Source of the DNA: Metaphire vulgaris
Taxonomy: Eukaryota > Annelida > Clitellata > Crassiclitellata > Megascolecidae
Assembly: GCA_018105865.1 (NCBI GenBank)
Contig: CM030833.1
Coordinates: 13,152,381-13,216,380 of the forward strand
Length of the DNA: 64,000 bases
Direction: 5' to 3'
Below, in pieces: positions 11,190 through 23,398 of this stretch. The notes under the pieces were generated by a model. The model saw only the letters and a program-made list of their open reading frames with translations. It ran no database searches and had not been told where the DNA came from. Within the stretch, counting starts at the first letter, position 1. Each line of letters starts with the position of its first letter. The position numbers and the translations under genes are program-made.

Positions 11190-12160
11190 TTGCAATCTAG
11201 AGCTAATTTTTAAAATCCCGGGATTCGGGATTGAATTGCACGGGATCCCGAGATTACGAATTTGTTTTGAATTAGGTTGTGTTTCTTTGGATTTGTCGAT
11301 TGCTTGGGCTTGCTACTTGCGTTGGGCTGATTGAACTATGGATCCTGGATAGTTATAAATTTGCTAATCTATACGAGTAATAGAAGTATTACTATTAACG
11401 TAGTCGAACAAACATGTGAACGCAACTATCTAATTAATGTAAAACTGAGTCGAAATCCAAACAATCCAGTTCAGCTGGTCTCAAGTCTCGTTTAACTATA
11501 AGTACGAACTATAACAATGCTGAAAAGCCTTGACTGAAAGTTAGCGGGTGGCCGGGTGCTCAAATTAAGTTACAATTTCCCAGTGCAGTTTTAAAGTAGG
11601 CCTAATTGCTATTTCTGACTACAGCAAACATGCAGAAAGTAGGCCTAAAGCATATTGATTGACTGATCGCTCAGTCTGGAACGCAGTTTTGTGCTGAATA
11701 TTCCGGCTGCAGAGAAGGAATGTTCAGCCACAACTGATGTTGGCGGTACTGTGAGCAAATAGGAATATGCAGTCTGAAAGCCCGTGCCCCATTTCCACTG
11801 CTGCTAAATAAAGTCACATCTGCCTTGATGGCATTCAATAAGTTTCTTGTCAAAATGATGACCCACCAGCAAGCAGTAACTGTATAGATGGCGGTGTCAT
11901 CAACGATAGTTGCTTGGTTGTTTGCAATCATTTCTTGAAGGTGAGTTTGCTGAGATCTTCTCGCGTGTTCTGTATCCCTGAAAATTCTGATTCCGAAGTG
12001 ATAGATATGGGTTGGATTTGGACATCAACACAGGAAGCTGCGGCAGCAAACAGCGAAATTTTACGACTGGGATCCCACAACATCAATCCTGGGATTTCGG
12101 GATCCGTATAACCGCCTGGGATCTCGGGATTCGGGATTCCGGGATTGCAATCGCTAAACT
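11190..12160 (-). mobile_element. Degenerate hAT element with transposase C-terminus
   Basis: Sub-terminal inverted repeats of aatcccgggattcgggatt type lie near 11213-11235 and are matched on the other strand at about 12115-12145. On the minus strand near 11750-11655 a frame reads PTSVVAEHSFSAAGIFSTKL and continues RSRLSDQSINML before a stop. This is the hATC dimerisation motif (S/T-S-x-x-E-x-x-F-S-A-A-G ... RSRL) found at the C-terminus of hAT transposases. Further upstream the frame is broken. The exact ends and a target duplication were not resolved. Confidence 0.65.
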
Positions 12161-12437
12161 CACGTAGTTCTGCGCTATTTCCCAACAGCCAGTTTCTTTA
12201 TTAGCTTTTTCCAGAAGGCATTAATTCTCCATTTGGAATCCTGACTGAGTGACAACAGATGAATAAGCAACAGGTAGGCCTATCGAGGCACACGTTTTCC
12301 TTTAACATTCATTCAAATCCTACATAGACGCTAGATTTTGAAGCAGATTAAGCGCGTGACGCAGTTATCGCTAGTACACAGACTATACGAATAGGCCTAT
12401 AGCATGTAGGTTGTAGGTCGGATGGGTGGTGGGTATT

Positions 12438-12771
12438 CAACGGCGTTCCTAGGCTTGGTGTCACCAGAGGTTAACGTGAGCCGGGGCCCGGCCCCGTCAC
12501 CTCTGTTATGGGCTCCGGCATTTCATTGATCGGCCCCGACAAATATATCCCGGGCCAAGGGTTTTCACAGCGTATAGGGCCCCGACACCTCCAACAAACC
12601 ACTTTAACCACTAGGTGTCACCCGGTGCGAAAATGTGGTGACAAGCAAAAAAGGTTGTCTCCCTTCTGAAACGCGGTGACAAGCAAAAAATTCTTAGTTT
12701 GGTGTCACCCCTCTACTGGGTGTCACCCGGTGCGGTCCGCACCCTCGCATCCCCCCCTAGGAACGCCACTG
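12438..12771. mobile_element. hAT-like element, probable
   Basis: Terminal inverted repeat: caacggcgttcctagg at the left end and cctaggaacgccactg at the right. Two gtgacaagcaaaaaa motifs lie inside (about 12638 and 12670). The flanks share only tatt, so the duplication is not convincing. Confidence 0.6.
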
Positions 12772-13131
12772 GCTCTATTGACGTCGGCCTCTAGACTAGA
12801 GCACAATAGTGTTTGAACAGTAAATATATTTGTAGGAAATGCTTTGCAAATCCAAATTTCATCGCAGATCTGAGAATCGACAACAGAGGAGTCAAAAGGT
12901 TTTGTTAAGATCTTCAAGAGCTAAGATCTTTGTTTTCAAGAGAGTGTGCCGCTCACTTGGAGGGATCGTCGGCTCTTTAGACAGATGCGCCACCTAGCGA
13001 ATAGAGCAAAACGAACACTCTCGACGTATGCATAACGTTTCCTCTCAAACGCCATATCTATTTTCGGCCACGTATTATTTCTCATCTATGCTATATCCAT
13101 GAATGATATCCACGAATCAGTTCGTTCTTTA

Positions 13132-13215
13132 TGCTGAGCGTCTAAGAATGAGCAGCTACTGCTGTGCTGCTCTCCAAGGTGTTATAGAAATCCACGAGAT
13201 TTTACTTACTTACTT
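13132..13215 (+). repeat. SINE-like tail, copy 1
   Basis: gagcgtctaagaatgagcag ... ccaaggtgttatagaaatcc ... gagattttacttacttac. A short dispersed repeat with a ttac-rich 3' tail. Related copies are at 21801, 36321 and 55779. Confidence 0.6.
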
Positions 13216-13236
13216 ATATATATAATAATGACGGAG

Positions 13237-13237
<1 letters not shown>

Positions 13238-13281
<44 letters not shown>
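13238..13281. repeat. (TA)n microsatellite
   Basis: About 22 TA units within a stretch (13215-13430) that repeats ataataatgac(g/t)-type words. Confidence 0.9.
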
Positions 13282-13285
<4 letters not shown>

Positions 13286-14910
13286 ACAGGAAGTCATTAT
13301 TATATGTATAATAATGACTGAGGAGTTGATATCATTATATAGACAGTTATTATAATAGGCTATATATATTAATGACGGGGCGTTATTATTATATGGGAGT
13401 TAACATATTATATGTTACAGCGGCGAATTCTCTAAGTAAGTATAAAATTCAATTCAATTTTTTTCAAATTAAAATATCTCAATGAAAATTCACTCCGAGG
13501 CATTTTTCTTTGGGTGGTCGCTATTCCAAGCCAGCTTTGTGAACAACCTAGCGTTAAGCGACTTTGTCTTATTTATAGAACTATTATGACGCTTTAAAAG
13601 GTGTGTTTTGTGCAATTTACAGAAGACTAAAATACAAAAAAGTTAAAAGACTGTTAATCTTTTCTTATCTTTTTTGGTAGCCTAAATCATAATTGCATTC
13701 CTGCATAACTAAAAGGGAGACTTTTATATGGAATCACCAGTTTTAAGGTTTTTCAAAAATTTGTAGGCCCAATTTTTAATCTACGCTATATACGTACATG
13801 TACGTACGGTACGTGCCGTCATTACAAGATATATATGCGCAGTGCAGATATGTGACATGTAGCTCTGGCGGAGTGACAGTGTTACCACTGCAACATTGCA
13901 GAAAGCCGCCAGTTGGGCCGTTTACGTATTGAAATTTACACAGCGAGAGAAATTCATTAATTAAATTCAAATTATATATATATATATATATTTGACAAAA
14001 CTGTTAGAATTTCGGTTCCATCATTTAGAATGCATTACCTAGTGTTGGTAAACAAACGAAATACTTATCTATATTTAAACAAACTATTTCCGATTCAACG
14101 ATCTCCTCTTATACCTAACATTCGCAACACGAAACCTAACATTTTAGTCAGAACCATTTCGATAAACTACGATCAAACGCTCCACTTGCGATGAACAATC
14201 ACGCTCTCTCGCTTACCAATGTGAAATTCTTTTCGGCGTGTTCGGTTATAATAACTTTTTGAGCATTGCATTTATCATCCTACATTTCAATTAGTGGGAG
14301 AGCAGGTTTTGTACAGAAATTATCCCCATCTGTTGCTCTTCTGTTGTTTTTAGTAAGCCTTCCCTTCTAGTATCCTAATTCTCTCTAACTAATAAGAAGT
14401 GTATCGTAGTTTTCCTTTATATAATTATTGTTTCTGCACTCACTCACTTGTTACTTTCAATACTAACCCTGCGTTTGAATGCATGAATAATATTGACTGT
14501 TCGCTTTGTCTGATTTGCTTTTGATATTAGATAAAATGATTTTGATTGATTGATTGGTTGATTGATTGAGGCGACATCTCTCTGTTCCTGCGTCTACCAC
14601 TGATGTTGAACGAGGATTTGCAATTTGCCTGTCAAGATAAATAGTCGACGGCCTTCAAAATGATCTATAACCAGGTCACGTGATGGACACAGAGACGTCA
14701 TTTTGCGAAATGAATCAAGTCAACTTCACGGAGCCCTTAAGACTCGACGCCGGTCTAATATGGTAATATCGTGTGAAGAGACATTGTCTATTTTAGGCAC
14801 AAGTAGACGCAAATTGACCGCAAAAGGTATGATTGCGTCTAGACCTACTTTATATGGATGACGTTTAAAATGTGAGGCCACAAATGCAAATTGTTTAAGC
14901 AGAGGGTTGG

Positions 14911-15030
14911 TTCAAGAGATACATTTTTAGCGCAAGGGTTGCGGACAAATGGAACAATTTGGACGAGGTGGGAGTGACAGTTGAAACAGTAAACGGATTC
15001 AAAGGCTATCTCGGAAAACTAGGTTACTGA
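14911..15030 (+). pseudogene. L2/CR1-like LINE 3' end (C-terminus of the RT ORF)
   Basis: Forty codons ending in TGA read FKRYIFSARVADKWNNLDEV and then VNGFKGYLGKLGY, the F..R....WN.L...VV....N.FK..LD pattern at the very C-terminus of L2/CR1-type LINE polyproteins. The 3' sequence ttttcacacaggcttgc... leads into the tac/tag repeat at 15155. A second copy of the motif is at 25998-26070. Confidence 0.75.
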
Positions 15031-15154
15031 ATGCGTAGAGTTGCTTTAGTGATTTTCACACAGGCTTGCTTAGCCTCCTAAACCCCTTAAAGTCACATTA
15101 TTATCACATTATTAGTGTGGTGTCTGTTAAAAGTTTTATACTACTACATACTAC

Positions 15155-15183
15155 TACACTACTACTACTACTACTACTACTAC

Positions 15184-15255
<72 letters not shown>

Positions 15256-15311
15256 CAGCAGCAGCAGCAGCAGCAGTAGCAGTAGTAGCAATAGTAATAG
15301 TAGTAGTAATA
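15155..15311. repeat. (TAC)n-(TAG)n-(GCA)n compound microsatellite
   Basis: tac units turn into tag units at 15186, so the two parts can pair as a hairpin. gca and tag/taa variants follow. It lies just downstream of the LINE 3' end at 14911-15075. Confidence 0.9.
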
Positions 15312-16292
15312 GCGTAGTAAGAAGAAGACATAACACTAGAAGTCCATAATTTCCCAAACGAGGGTCTGTTCAGTGTTCACATTGTGTGACATTATTCTAA
15401 GTGGAATACTACATGCGAACATTGGTTGACACAAGAGTGCATGAGAAAGTTGGAACGTTTGTCAAGCGAAGCTCTCTGGTCATGCCCACATTTGTTGAAC
15501 TGCTCAGATTGTGTCGGGGGTTGGAAGACGCGTCACATCAGGTGATGCCGCGCGCGAACCGCCGGTTACCCAACCGAAGCACCTGCGCCGTGAGTTCTGC
15601 ACCCGCTGCACGTTTTGTAGGGTCAGTCCCGAGATGCCTCCTAGAACAGAGCTGCAGTAAATGGGGGGGGCGTGCCTGCCGTGATAGTTTCATCTATTCT
15701 GGAGCACTGGCTATTTGTTTTAGTATCAAGAGGAGTGAGTTAGTTTCGCTGTACACTGTAGTCAGCTTTCGATATGCTGTGGCGCAAAAACATATTTTAA
15801 GCTGAAATAATGCGCACATATATTGCGACGATAGCATAATTAACCAGCCATTTTAATCCAAGATTTAGGATTAACACCAGTGCTTGTGTATCCACTGACG
15901 GCGAATTAGGCTTCCTTTATGTTCACCATTTGCGTTTTCCAGTTTATTTAAAATTTTTCCATTGATGAAGTTTATTATCTGCAAAATCTTCGGCGCAGCC
16001 TTGCAGTCAGTCTGTAGCGTTATGGGATGATCGCCGTTGGTTCGAAATCCGGATTATCTCTGAAATCCTGCTAAATCTTTCCATTTATATAGGGCCTTCA
16101 TCCGTGCAGCATTTGATCATTCTTCGTGGAATCTGCACTGGACATATAATCAGCGAAGCGCGAGAGCGATTCCATTTGCTCTGCAGTCAACAGGAATCGA
16201 GCTGAAAAAACCGATAACGAGTTCTAGTTTATGTAGCCCAGGGATTCGTCCGATTTCTCGTGGAAGTAACTTGGCAGGCAAGTAACTGTTGA

Positions 16293-16295
<3 letters not shown>

Positions 16296-16358
<63 letters not shown>
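16296..16358. repeat. (GA)n microsatellite
   Basis: About 29 units with one interruption at the right end. Confidence 0.95.
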
Positions 16359-16499
16359 GGGCATTGTTCTGACGCTTTGTGTTTCTTGGTTTCCAGCAGA
16401 AGAATCGGCGTCGACCGCCGACGGTTCTTCGAAGCGGAATTGCGAATTGAATCAAGAATCAATCCGTTCTTTTGATATATCACGTGGGGACAACAACAA

Positions 16500-16690
16500 T
16501 TGATGATGACCAAGACGATGACGACGACGACAACGACGGCAAACGCACAGTCAGTAGCCGACTATCGAGATAACGATAGCAATAATAGACAGCGACGAGG
16601 AAAAGATTATAGTGGTGGTGACGACGACGGCGGTGATTATGATGATGATGATGATCACGGCGATGGTCATGGCGATGAGAGTGTGCTCGT
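16500..16690. repeat. Degenerate GAC/GAT repeat
   Basis: Cryptic simple repeat of gac, gat and ggt words. The Asp/His-rich frames across it are its translation. Confidence 0.75.
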
Positions 16691-17374
16691 GACGAGTGAA
16701 GACGTGAAATATCTTGATATTTCACAGGTTTGGATAATTGTGGAGCTATGGTAGAATGGTAGAATTTTTTCAATCTCAATCATTGAGGGTTTGCTCGACG
16801 AACTGGACTTAAATGAAGATATATTGAGCAGAAAATTAAGGAAGAAATACAGTCATACACACTCGGACAAACAGGATGATGACGTGCATTATTTACCTAC
16901 TACGTCATCGATGTCATGTCGCTTTGCTTCATTATTAGTCACCTGAAAAAACGGAGTGAAATTTCGTCAAATGATATTTCTCAGGACATTCGTTTCGGAA
17001 ATTAGCAAAACCACAGATAAACGAACGAGAATCAAGCATGTTGTCAGTCAGTCACTGATTATAATTAATACAATCATATCGTACGCTGTGGTTACAAATC
17101 AACGAAAACATGCGGCAATGTAAACCAGTCTTTGGTTTTATGCTCAAAAGTCAAAATTTCTTTGTTCTAAATATAGAAAGACGTCGACAGTTAAACTTTT
17201 CAATCAATACGAACTCAATTAGAGGTTTGACACGCACGTTACTTACTTGCTTGCTTGCTTACTCGACATAATCCAGAACCAGGTGGCAGCATTCGACTGA
17301 ATTTAATTCTTGAATGCTGAATACACGACAATATACAGTAGTCTTGACATATATGTAACGTTTCTGTTCATCGT

Positions 17375-17421
17375 AATCCTCCTCCTCCTCTTGTCCCACC
17401 ACCACCACAACCACCACCACC

Positions 17422-17455
<34 letters not shown>

Positions 17456-17500
17456 TCATCACCGCCCACACCACCACCACTACCACCACCACCATCGCTG
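17375..17500. repeat. Degenerate (CCA)n/(CAT)n repeat
   Basis: cct units, then cca, then cat units, then cca again. The poly-His and poly-Val frames are translations of this tract. Confidence 0.9.
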
Positions 17501-18906
17501 TCAGACATCAACATCAATGGCTAATGGTTCAGCGTAGAGCGTCTCTAAGAGTTTGCTCCTTTTGCTGCCTTTTCGGAGTTGGTTGTCCTAGCTCTTGTAA
17601 GCTGCTGTTGCATCCATCACTTACTGTATACGTGAACACACAGTCGCAGCAGTGTCTTGTTGGAGCTATTCCAGAATCAGGACTTCTGTCGAACTTTATT
17701 CGGTATAAATGTTCAAAGACAGATGCAGTTTCATCTGTTTAATTCTGTGCATGATGGTTTTTTCTTGACCGGATCCGTCACTGTTAAGCTCCCCAAAGCA
17801 ATCGCCCCATTAATTAATTCGAACTGCACGCTGCAGTCTATTTAATCTCGGCCTACAGCATATTGCTTTGCGAGGTAGGTGAAATTTAAAACATTTCCTA
17901 ACAAGATCGCGTCTTTTTTTACTGCCGTAAAAATTTCTTTATGTCCAATTTCCATCGTCTTCGTCTTATCAAGGCTGGCTCACTGTTAGTTCCCATAGTG
18001 TCTTGCTTCATTGCTAAGTGTCTGAATAATCTTCAGAAACATCCACGCTTTGAAAAGTTTGGTCTGTTGAATCGTAGTCTAAGCATTTATATTTATATGC
18101 TGCCTATTCGATCTTTGATACTCTATCCAAGGCTGAGATGAAAATTATATAGCCGATATGCTTTCAAACTCCCTCCCCACAGATTAGAAAAAATAACGTG
18201 GGACTGGCTCTAATGCCTTTCGGCAATCTTGTCAGTTTCTGGTCCACTCCGTGTGGCTCTAATACGGCTGAATGTTATTGTTTGATCAATCCTGTCGACA
18301 GCCTTTTAAAAATGTTTGATGCGGTTTTATACTAGCCTACCTTGTTCCTTGTTCGTGGTTCGTGTCGTTCGTCTTAGCACTATAGCATCTGTTGTGCTGT
18401 GCATAGATCTTGTCAAAGTCCAACTTGTTCTTCATGAATGCGTTCTAATATCGCAAAAATACATTTCGCAGAAGGTTTAGCATTGTAGGCTCATACGAAT
18501 TAGTGCAGTAAATAACTAGATTGGATTCGAGCAAGATGCACCGACAGCATTGTCGCGTGACCGTTTCATGCGCACACAACTATTTCAATGCGTTCGACTG
18601 CTTTATTTGTCCAATCTAGTTATTTTGATACTAACTCCGAATCGCGTCTGAATCGTCTCGCTGTCCTATAGGCTAACATGATCGCGCTATACTGACACAA
18701 CGTCATCATATTTGCATTCAATGGATATAAAATTATATTGTCATGTAAAGCAACGATTTCAGCAGACGATTTCATATCATGTCAAGAAAACAAGAGTTTC
18801 GTTTGACCTTTAGACTTTTAGTCAAGTCTGCACGTCAGAGTATCTTCTTCGCACTGTTTTTCGCTGGCGTACGCAGCTGTTTTCGTGGCGTGTAACAGTA
18901 CTCACA

Positions 18907-18948
18907 TGCCTGCCGGCCGGCCGGCCGACCGACCGACCGACCGACCGC
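18907..18948. repeat. (CCGG)n-(CCGA)n repeat
   Basis: Four-base units change from ccgg to ccga. CpG-rich. Confidence 0.85.
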
Positions 18949-19555
18949 GCAGTCTGCTCAAAGGCCGGAGCTGAACACGATCCCATGGGCAGCTGCTGAC
19001 ACGTAGACAAACGCAGCGCTATATGAATCTATGAATCTCATGCGGCGTATCGTACCCGGGGTGACAGACTCTGTCGATCACCTCCACCGCTCCGAGAGTG
19101 ACCAACTGGATGGGAAAGAGACGGAGTCCGAGGTGGCGGCGACGGCGACGGAGGAGTGCGGGGGAGAGCGCAGCAAACCAACGGTCAAGGTCAAAATCGA
19201 GAAACTAAGTGTAAGGCTGATTCGATGTACGGATGGCGAATTCGAGGATAGCTTTTCGTTTTCCAGGGTCTGGATGAGGGGGTGCTTTTTAAAGCCCGGA
19301 TCGTCGTTGACGCTTGCAGTGGCGTCCAGCTGCGGTCGTTCAGATGTTGAACGAACTCCTGTAACAACATCAGCTGAATGAATATACAGTATATATATAT
19401 ATTCTTTATAATGACAGACGGCAATCGAGAAACGTTGATCGAATAGTATTTTTAGTGGAGGCTTCCGATCAATGGAGTCCCAAATAGTCACGTGTTATAA
19501 AGTAATTCCATTGCGATACAACAGTACGCAACACATGGCAGTATAGGCACATTAA

Positions 19556-21389
19556 CAGGATGCGATTTGTGACCTGGAGCAGTGGGGGAGGGGGAACATA
19601 GCGAGCAGTGAGTGCAGGGCATTACGAGCAATGGGGGAACGTGGAAAATGCATGGTTTAATGCACATTACTTTGCTCTAATTTTCAATATTATTTTTATA
19701 AATTGTCACATCATTTATTTCAACCCTAAATGTAATAGCGCAACTGAAAGTTGCAACAATGAAAATCTGCAACTAAATTCAAACAACTATCATTTATTTA
19801 ACATTAATTCAGAGTTGCCATGGCAGGAATTGACGCAGATGTCTTGTCAGTTTATTTTGCCAGTTGGTGCATCTGAGGCAGCATGTCGCCCATCGCATAC
19901 CCAGTTTTAAACATAACTGGCAGGATTGAGCAGTGTCGGTGGTGGCACACAACCTTCACGAAAGCAAGAGATGAAAGTGTATGAATACTGAGTTAATTTC
20001 TAACTGGTGTATCATTTTAATTCATGCACGAGAAACCCCGCTCACAGTCAGCTGATAAGATAATGCAGAATTTGAATTCTACTGAGTACTGAAGCAAGCA
20101 CATTGACGATTACTTTCATATTGTTCTTGTAGTGTCGGAACTGATCCAATGCTTGTTACGGATCTGCTTCGCACAGTTCTACTAGGTAAACTATTGCTCT
20201 ATCTATCTATCGCAAAATAATGATCTGTCAATTTATTTTGTCTGGCCATGACAAAGTATAAACGGTTTAATCAGCAACGCAGACAAATAATTATTTTTCG
20301 AAAGGTTAAAACAAATCTCTCCCCAATTACCGAAAAAATTTTCCACCTCCGCTAACGGCAGTGTTGCATAAAATACTTTTAAAAAGTATTTCAATTATAA
20401 AATACAAAGTATATTTTTAAAATGTATTTCAATTACTTTCTCTCAAATACCTCCAGGAGGAGAACAAAATACAAAATGCAAGATACATTTTCAGAAATGC
20501 ATTTCAAATACAAAATACTTTTACGGCCCCATGACAATCGGCAGCAGTGTAAAAGCCTAAAGGGCTTAATAGTCTCTAATTCCAAGTGCTTTAATAAATA
20601 TAATAAGGAAAGTGTAATAACAGTGTAACAAAAACAGTGCCTGTCTAGCGTCAACACCCAACAGTCAACACTACAGTAAAGGTAACAGCAGAAATTGCAG
20701 AATGAACAACTAGTACAGTGAGATTAAGTACCTTGATTAAATTGGCAATGACGATTAATTAGCATACTCAGTTAAAGTCAGTTGTCAGCATCAACATAAA
20801 AATTCACTGGTATACGCTTTAGACATGTAGTCACAACTTTGTCCCCATCTTGGGCTCTTGGCTTTTTATAACAGAGTGTGTGCCATCCATGTACAGGCAT
20901 TGCCGAGACTTTTATGACTTCACCACGCGATACCATTTTGTAAATTCCAGTAATTTAGTGAAACCATAGAATATGTAATAACGAAAGATTTATTTTTTAA
21001 ATAAGGAACTAAGTCCGGTTAAATTTAATCGGTGGTGCGACTAGTTGGCAGTTGCTTACTTTTAATAAAGTACAGAAGAGTATCTTGACTGTAAATTGCA
21101 TTTCGAATACACAAAATACTTTTGAAATATATTTAAAATATAAAATATAAAATACAAAATACTTTCACAGTGGCTATAAAATACGAATTACAAAATACAT
21201 CAAATGTATTTCAAATACGTAGGTATTTCAAATACTTGTGTTTCAATTATTATACAATACTGGCTAACGGTGAATGCATTTTCCTGCCACAGAGGTGGGG
21301 AAGATTGACTTCCCTCACTGGAATGTTAGTAGCCACCTCAGTGGGCAGTGGTGAGGAAAATCCCCCTTCCCCCTACAAATCGCACCCTG
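19556..21389. mobile_element. hAT-like element (1.8 kb) carrying a nested element
   Basis: The left end caggatgcgatttgtg and right end tacaaatcgcaccctg are inverted. The flanks cacattaa and cgtattaa match at 6 of 8 positions. The same termini occur, with a perfect duplication, in the short element at 47366-47486, which supports the ends. A second hAT-like element sits inside at 20359-21262. No transposase domain was recognised. Confidence 0.65.
20359..21262. mobile_element. hAT-like element nested in 19556-21389
   Basis: Begins cagtgttgcataaaatac and ends ttatacaatactg. A perfect 8-bp duplication gctaacgg flanks it (20351-20358, 21263-21270). Sub-terminal regions are rich in aaaatacttt / aaagtatttt words on both strands. 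The middle is unique with no recognised protein. Confidence 0.85.
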
Positions 21390-21800
21390 CGTATTAATAG
21401 TTGCCGACGGCTGCTTTTTCTCGTCAACGTTCGAGGAAATAAAGATGGAACGAAGTTTTGACAACAATTTGGACTGACGACCACAGAAAAAGATTTTCTC
21501 CAACTTAGGCTTACAAACCGTAAGACGCCCAATCAAAATTCCAGCAATTTCCATGCTCTCAATTTTGCGCGTCTGAGATTTTAACCCAATTATTTGCTCT
21601 TGCATGCAGATCTACAGTTCGACTTCTACAAATCCTCATTTCCTTTAATTCCTTCACAATCTCCTCTAGCCTTTACGTCTAAGCTTAAAATATTCCCATT
21701 CCAAAGGTCATTTCCTCTATAGCTCTATATAACAACCCGACCCGCTGCCTCATGGATACACTGATCCTTTGCCCGGCCGACAACCCACCTTGTCTATATA

Positions 21801-21904
21801 GCTATTTCAAGAAAGATTAAGCGCATAGGAATAACTAAGCAGCTACTACTGTACTATTTTCCAAAGCGCTATATAAATTTACGAGATTTTACTCATTTAC
21901 TTAC
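21801..21904 (+). repeat. SINE-like tail, copy 2
   Basis: gctatttcaagaaagattaa, gcagctactactgtactatt and aagcgctatataaatttacg, ending in ttactcatttacttac. Alignable over about 100 bp with the copy at 55779-55877. Confidence 0.65.
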
Positions 21905-21934
21905 ACAGCGACCGGTTGCATGGTCACTCTGTGA

Positions 21935-22505
21935 CATTGTGTATTAGGGGTTTGGTGTTTACTGACCGGATGCAAAATGATCGGTTCGAATTCGTCGGTT
22001 AAAATTGACCAGTTAGTCAATGGATCGGGTAAAAATTTATCGGTGGCCTATTGATCGGGCTTTAAGTTAAAAATATCAGCCATCCAGTTTGCAAATTGTA
22101 AGTGCCTATTACGGAAATGACAAAAGTTTCTTTTAAAAAACGATACAACGTAAACTAGCAGATAAATATAAAAGTGCATAATAAAGTAACATGAACTCAT
22201 AGACTATACTCGTAAGTCCTTATTGCGAATATGAAAAAAATTGACAAAAGATTATTAGAAACGATACAACGTAAACGAGCACAATAAAATGACACGGTAA
22301 ACATTGATTATATTATTAGCTTTAAAATCACAATATGACAGCTTGACAATATCTGATGTCTTGGTAAACATTAGACCGACCGCCGATCGATATGCCTCCG
22401 ATGAATAATTATTGTCACCCGGTCAATTTTAACCGGTGGGGAATTTGGTCCGACCAATTTACATCCGACCAAATAGACCCGATACCATATTAGACCCCTA
22501 TATTA
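21935..22505. mobile_element. MITE-like element with long terminal inverted repeats
   Basis: The left arm (from ttaggggtttgg at about 21946) and the right arm (ending agacccctata at about 22502) are imperfect inverted repeats of roughly 70 bp, both containing ggttaaaattgacc and gaccggatg / ggtcggatg words. TA dinucleotides border both ends, compatible with a TA-targeting family, but the superfamily is not certain. It lies just downstream of the Ig gene stop codon. Confidence 0.65.
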
Positions 22506-22536
22506 CTCCAGCTTGTGTGTACAGTATAGTATGTCA

Positions 22537-22671
22537 CTAACGTTGTTGCAGTTCTACGACCTTCGCTACTGAAGCTACTCCGTTATCGACGACCAGCGTG
22601 TACTTGCGGAAGTGTTCCTGTCTGATCCGTCGCGTGTACAGCTCGGCGACGACGACGCCGTCGAGGCGCTC
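22537..22671 (-). CDS. Ig-domain protein, last exon with stop codon
   Basis: Forty-four codons plus a TAG stop (22539-22537), preceded by an atttcgcag acceptor. The frame reads ERLDGVVVAELYTRRIRQEH, then FRKYTLVVDNGVASVAKVVE and LQQR. It gives strands D to G of the third Ig domain. The F strand is KYTLVV where YxCxA is normal, so the canonical second cysteine is missing. No transmembrane segment, GPI signal or cytoplasmic tail follows, so the protein is probably secreted. The visible five exons code for about 372 residues. Other acceptor frames are less Ig-like. A long inverted-repeat element starts about 30 bp past the stop. No clear polyadenylation signal was found. Confidence 0.85.
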   Translation of the reverse strand, partial: ERLDGVVVAELYTRRIRQEHFRKYTLVVDNGVASVAKVVELQQR

Positions 22672-23398
22672 CTGCGAAATTTACGAGTCCGGAATTAGAC
22701 GTCAGTTAGGAACGAAGCACCGTATAATGCCCCGACAGTGCTTATCCGAAATCTGTGGCAGAGGGATTAATCCCAGACGTACAGAATCCATCGAGAGGAT
22801 ATAGAGTGCCTTGTTTGGGGTAAGTCACACATACACACACACACACACAGACACACACGCGCACACAGGCACGTCTCCCTATTCTATCCGGAATTGAATT
22901 GAGCTTACAAGAAACCCGAGATCAACCTCAGGCTTACGACCAGGTCGCCAATTGTGGCTTAAGTTTGACATACTTTTGTCAATCGTCCAACGAAGCACAC
23001 ATCATTTGAAACCAATCACAAGTGAGGCAGTTCAGCAATTCAGGTCTTCGCCAATCGTTCTAACTCCTTATTAACTCGTCAGCATTTTGGGAGGAAATTT
23101 CTCTTCCGCCAATAACTAGATTTCTATAGGATATTGTTCAGCTCGAAAGCCTTTCGTTTTTACACGACATTAATAGCTTATTAATAGACTTACAGAAGCT
23201 AACGATGGAATATAATTTGTACAGAGATTAGGGGAAACGAGCAAAGGCGTCTCCAAAACCGAATTAGACAAATGAGTCACGAATATGCTGAATATTCACG
23301 AGCTGCATTGCTTTTGTACCAATGACGTGCATATGCAGTCACGACCATGTTGAACATTCATATGCGATGTGTACTGTTGTTCTTGTACCGACCGTTAC
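22672..23398 (-). other. Intron 4 of the Ig gene
   Basis: A 727-bp intron between the last two coding exons. It holds a (CA)n tract at 22824-22868 and otherwise no feature I recognise. Confidence 0.75.
22824..22868. repeat. (CA)n microsatellite in intron 4
   Basis: Imperfect ca repeat with gaca and cgca interruptions. Confidence 0.85.

Larger units (their letters stand above)
12772..14910. other. Intergenic
   Basis: Contains the SINE-like tail at 13132, TA-rich repeats and a gatt repeat (14542-14570). Nothing else recognised. Confidence 0.5.
15312..19555. other. Intergenic
   Basis: Microsatellites as listed. The interval 19030-19380 is more GC-rich and open on both strands, but no domain was recognised. 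Confidence 0.5.
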
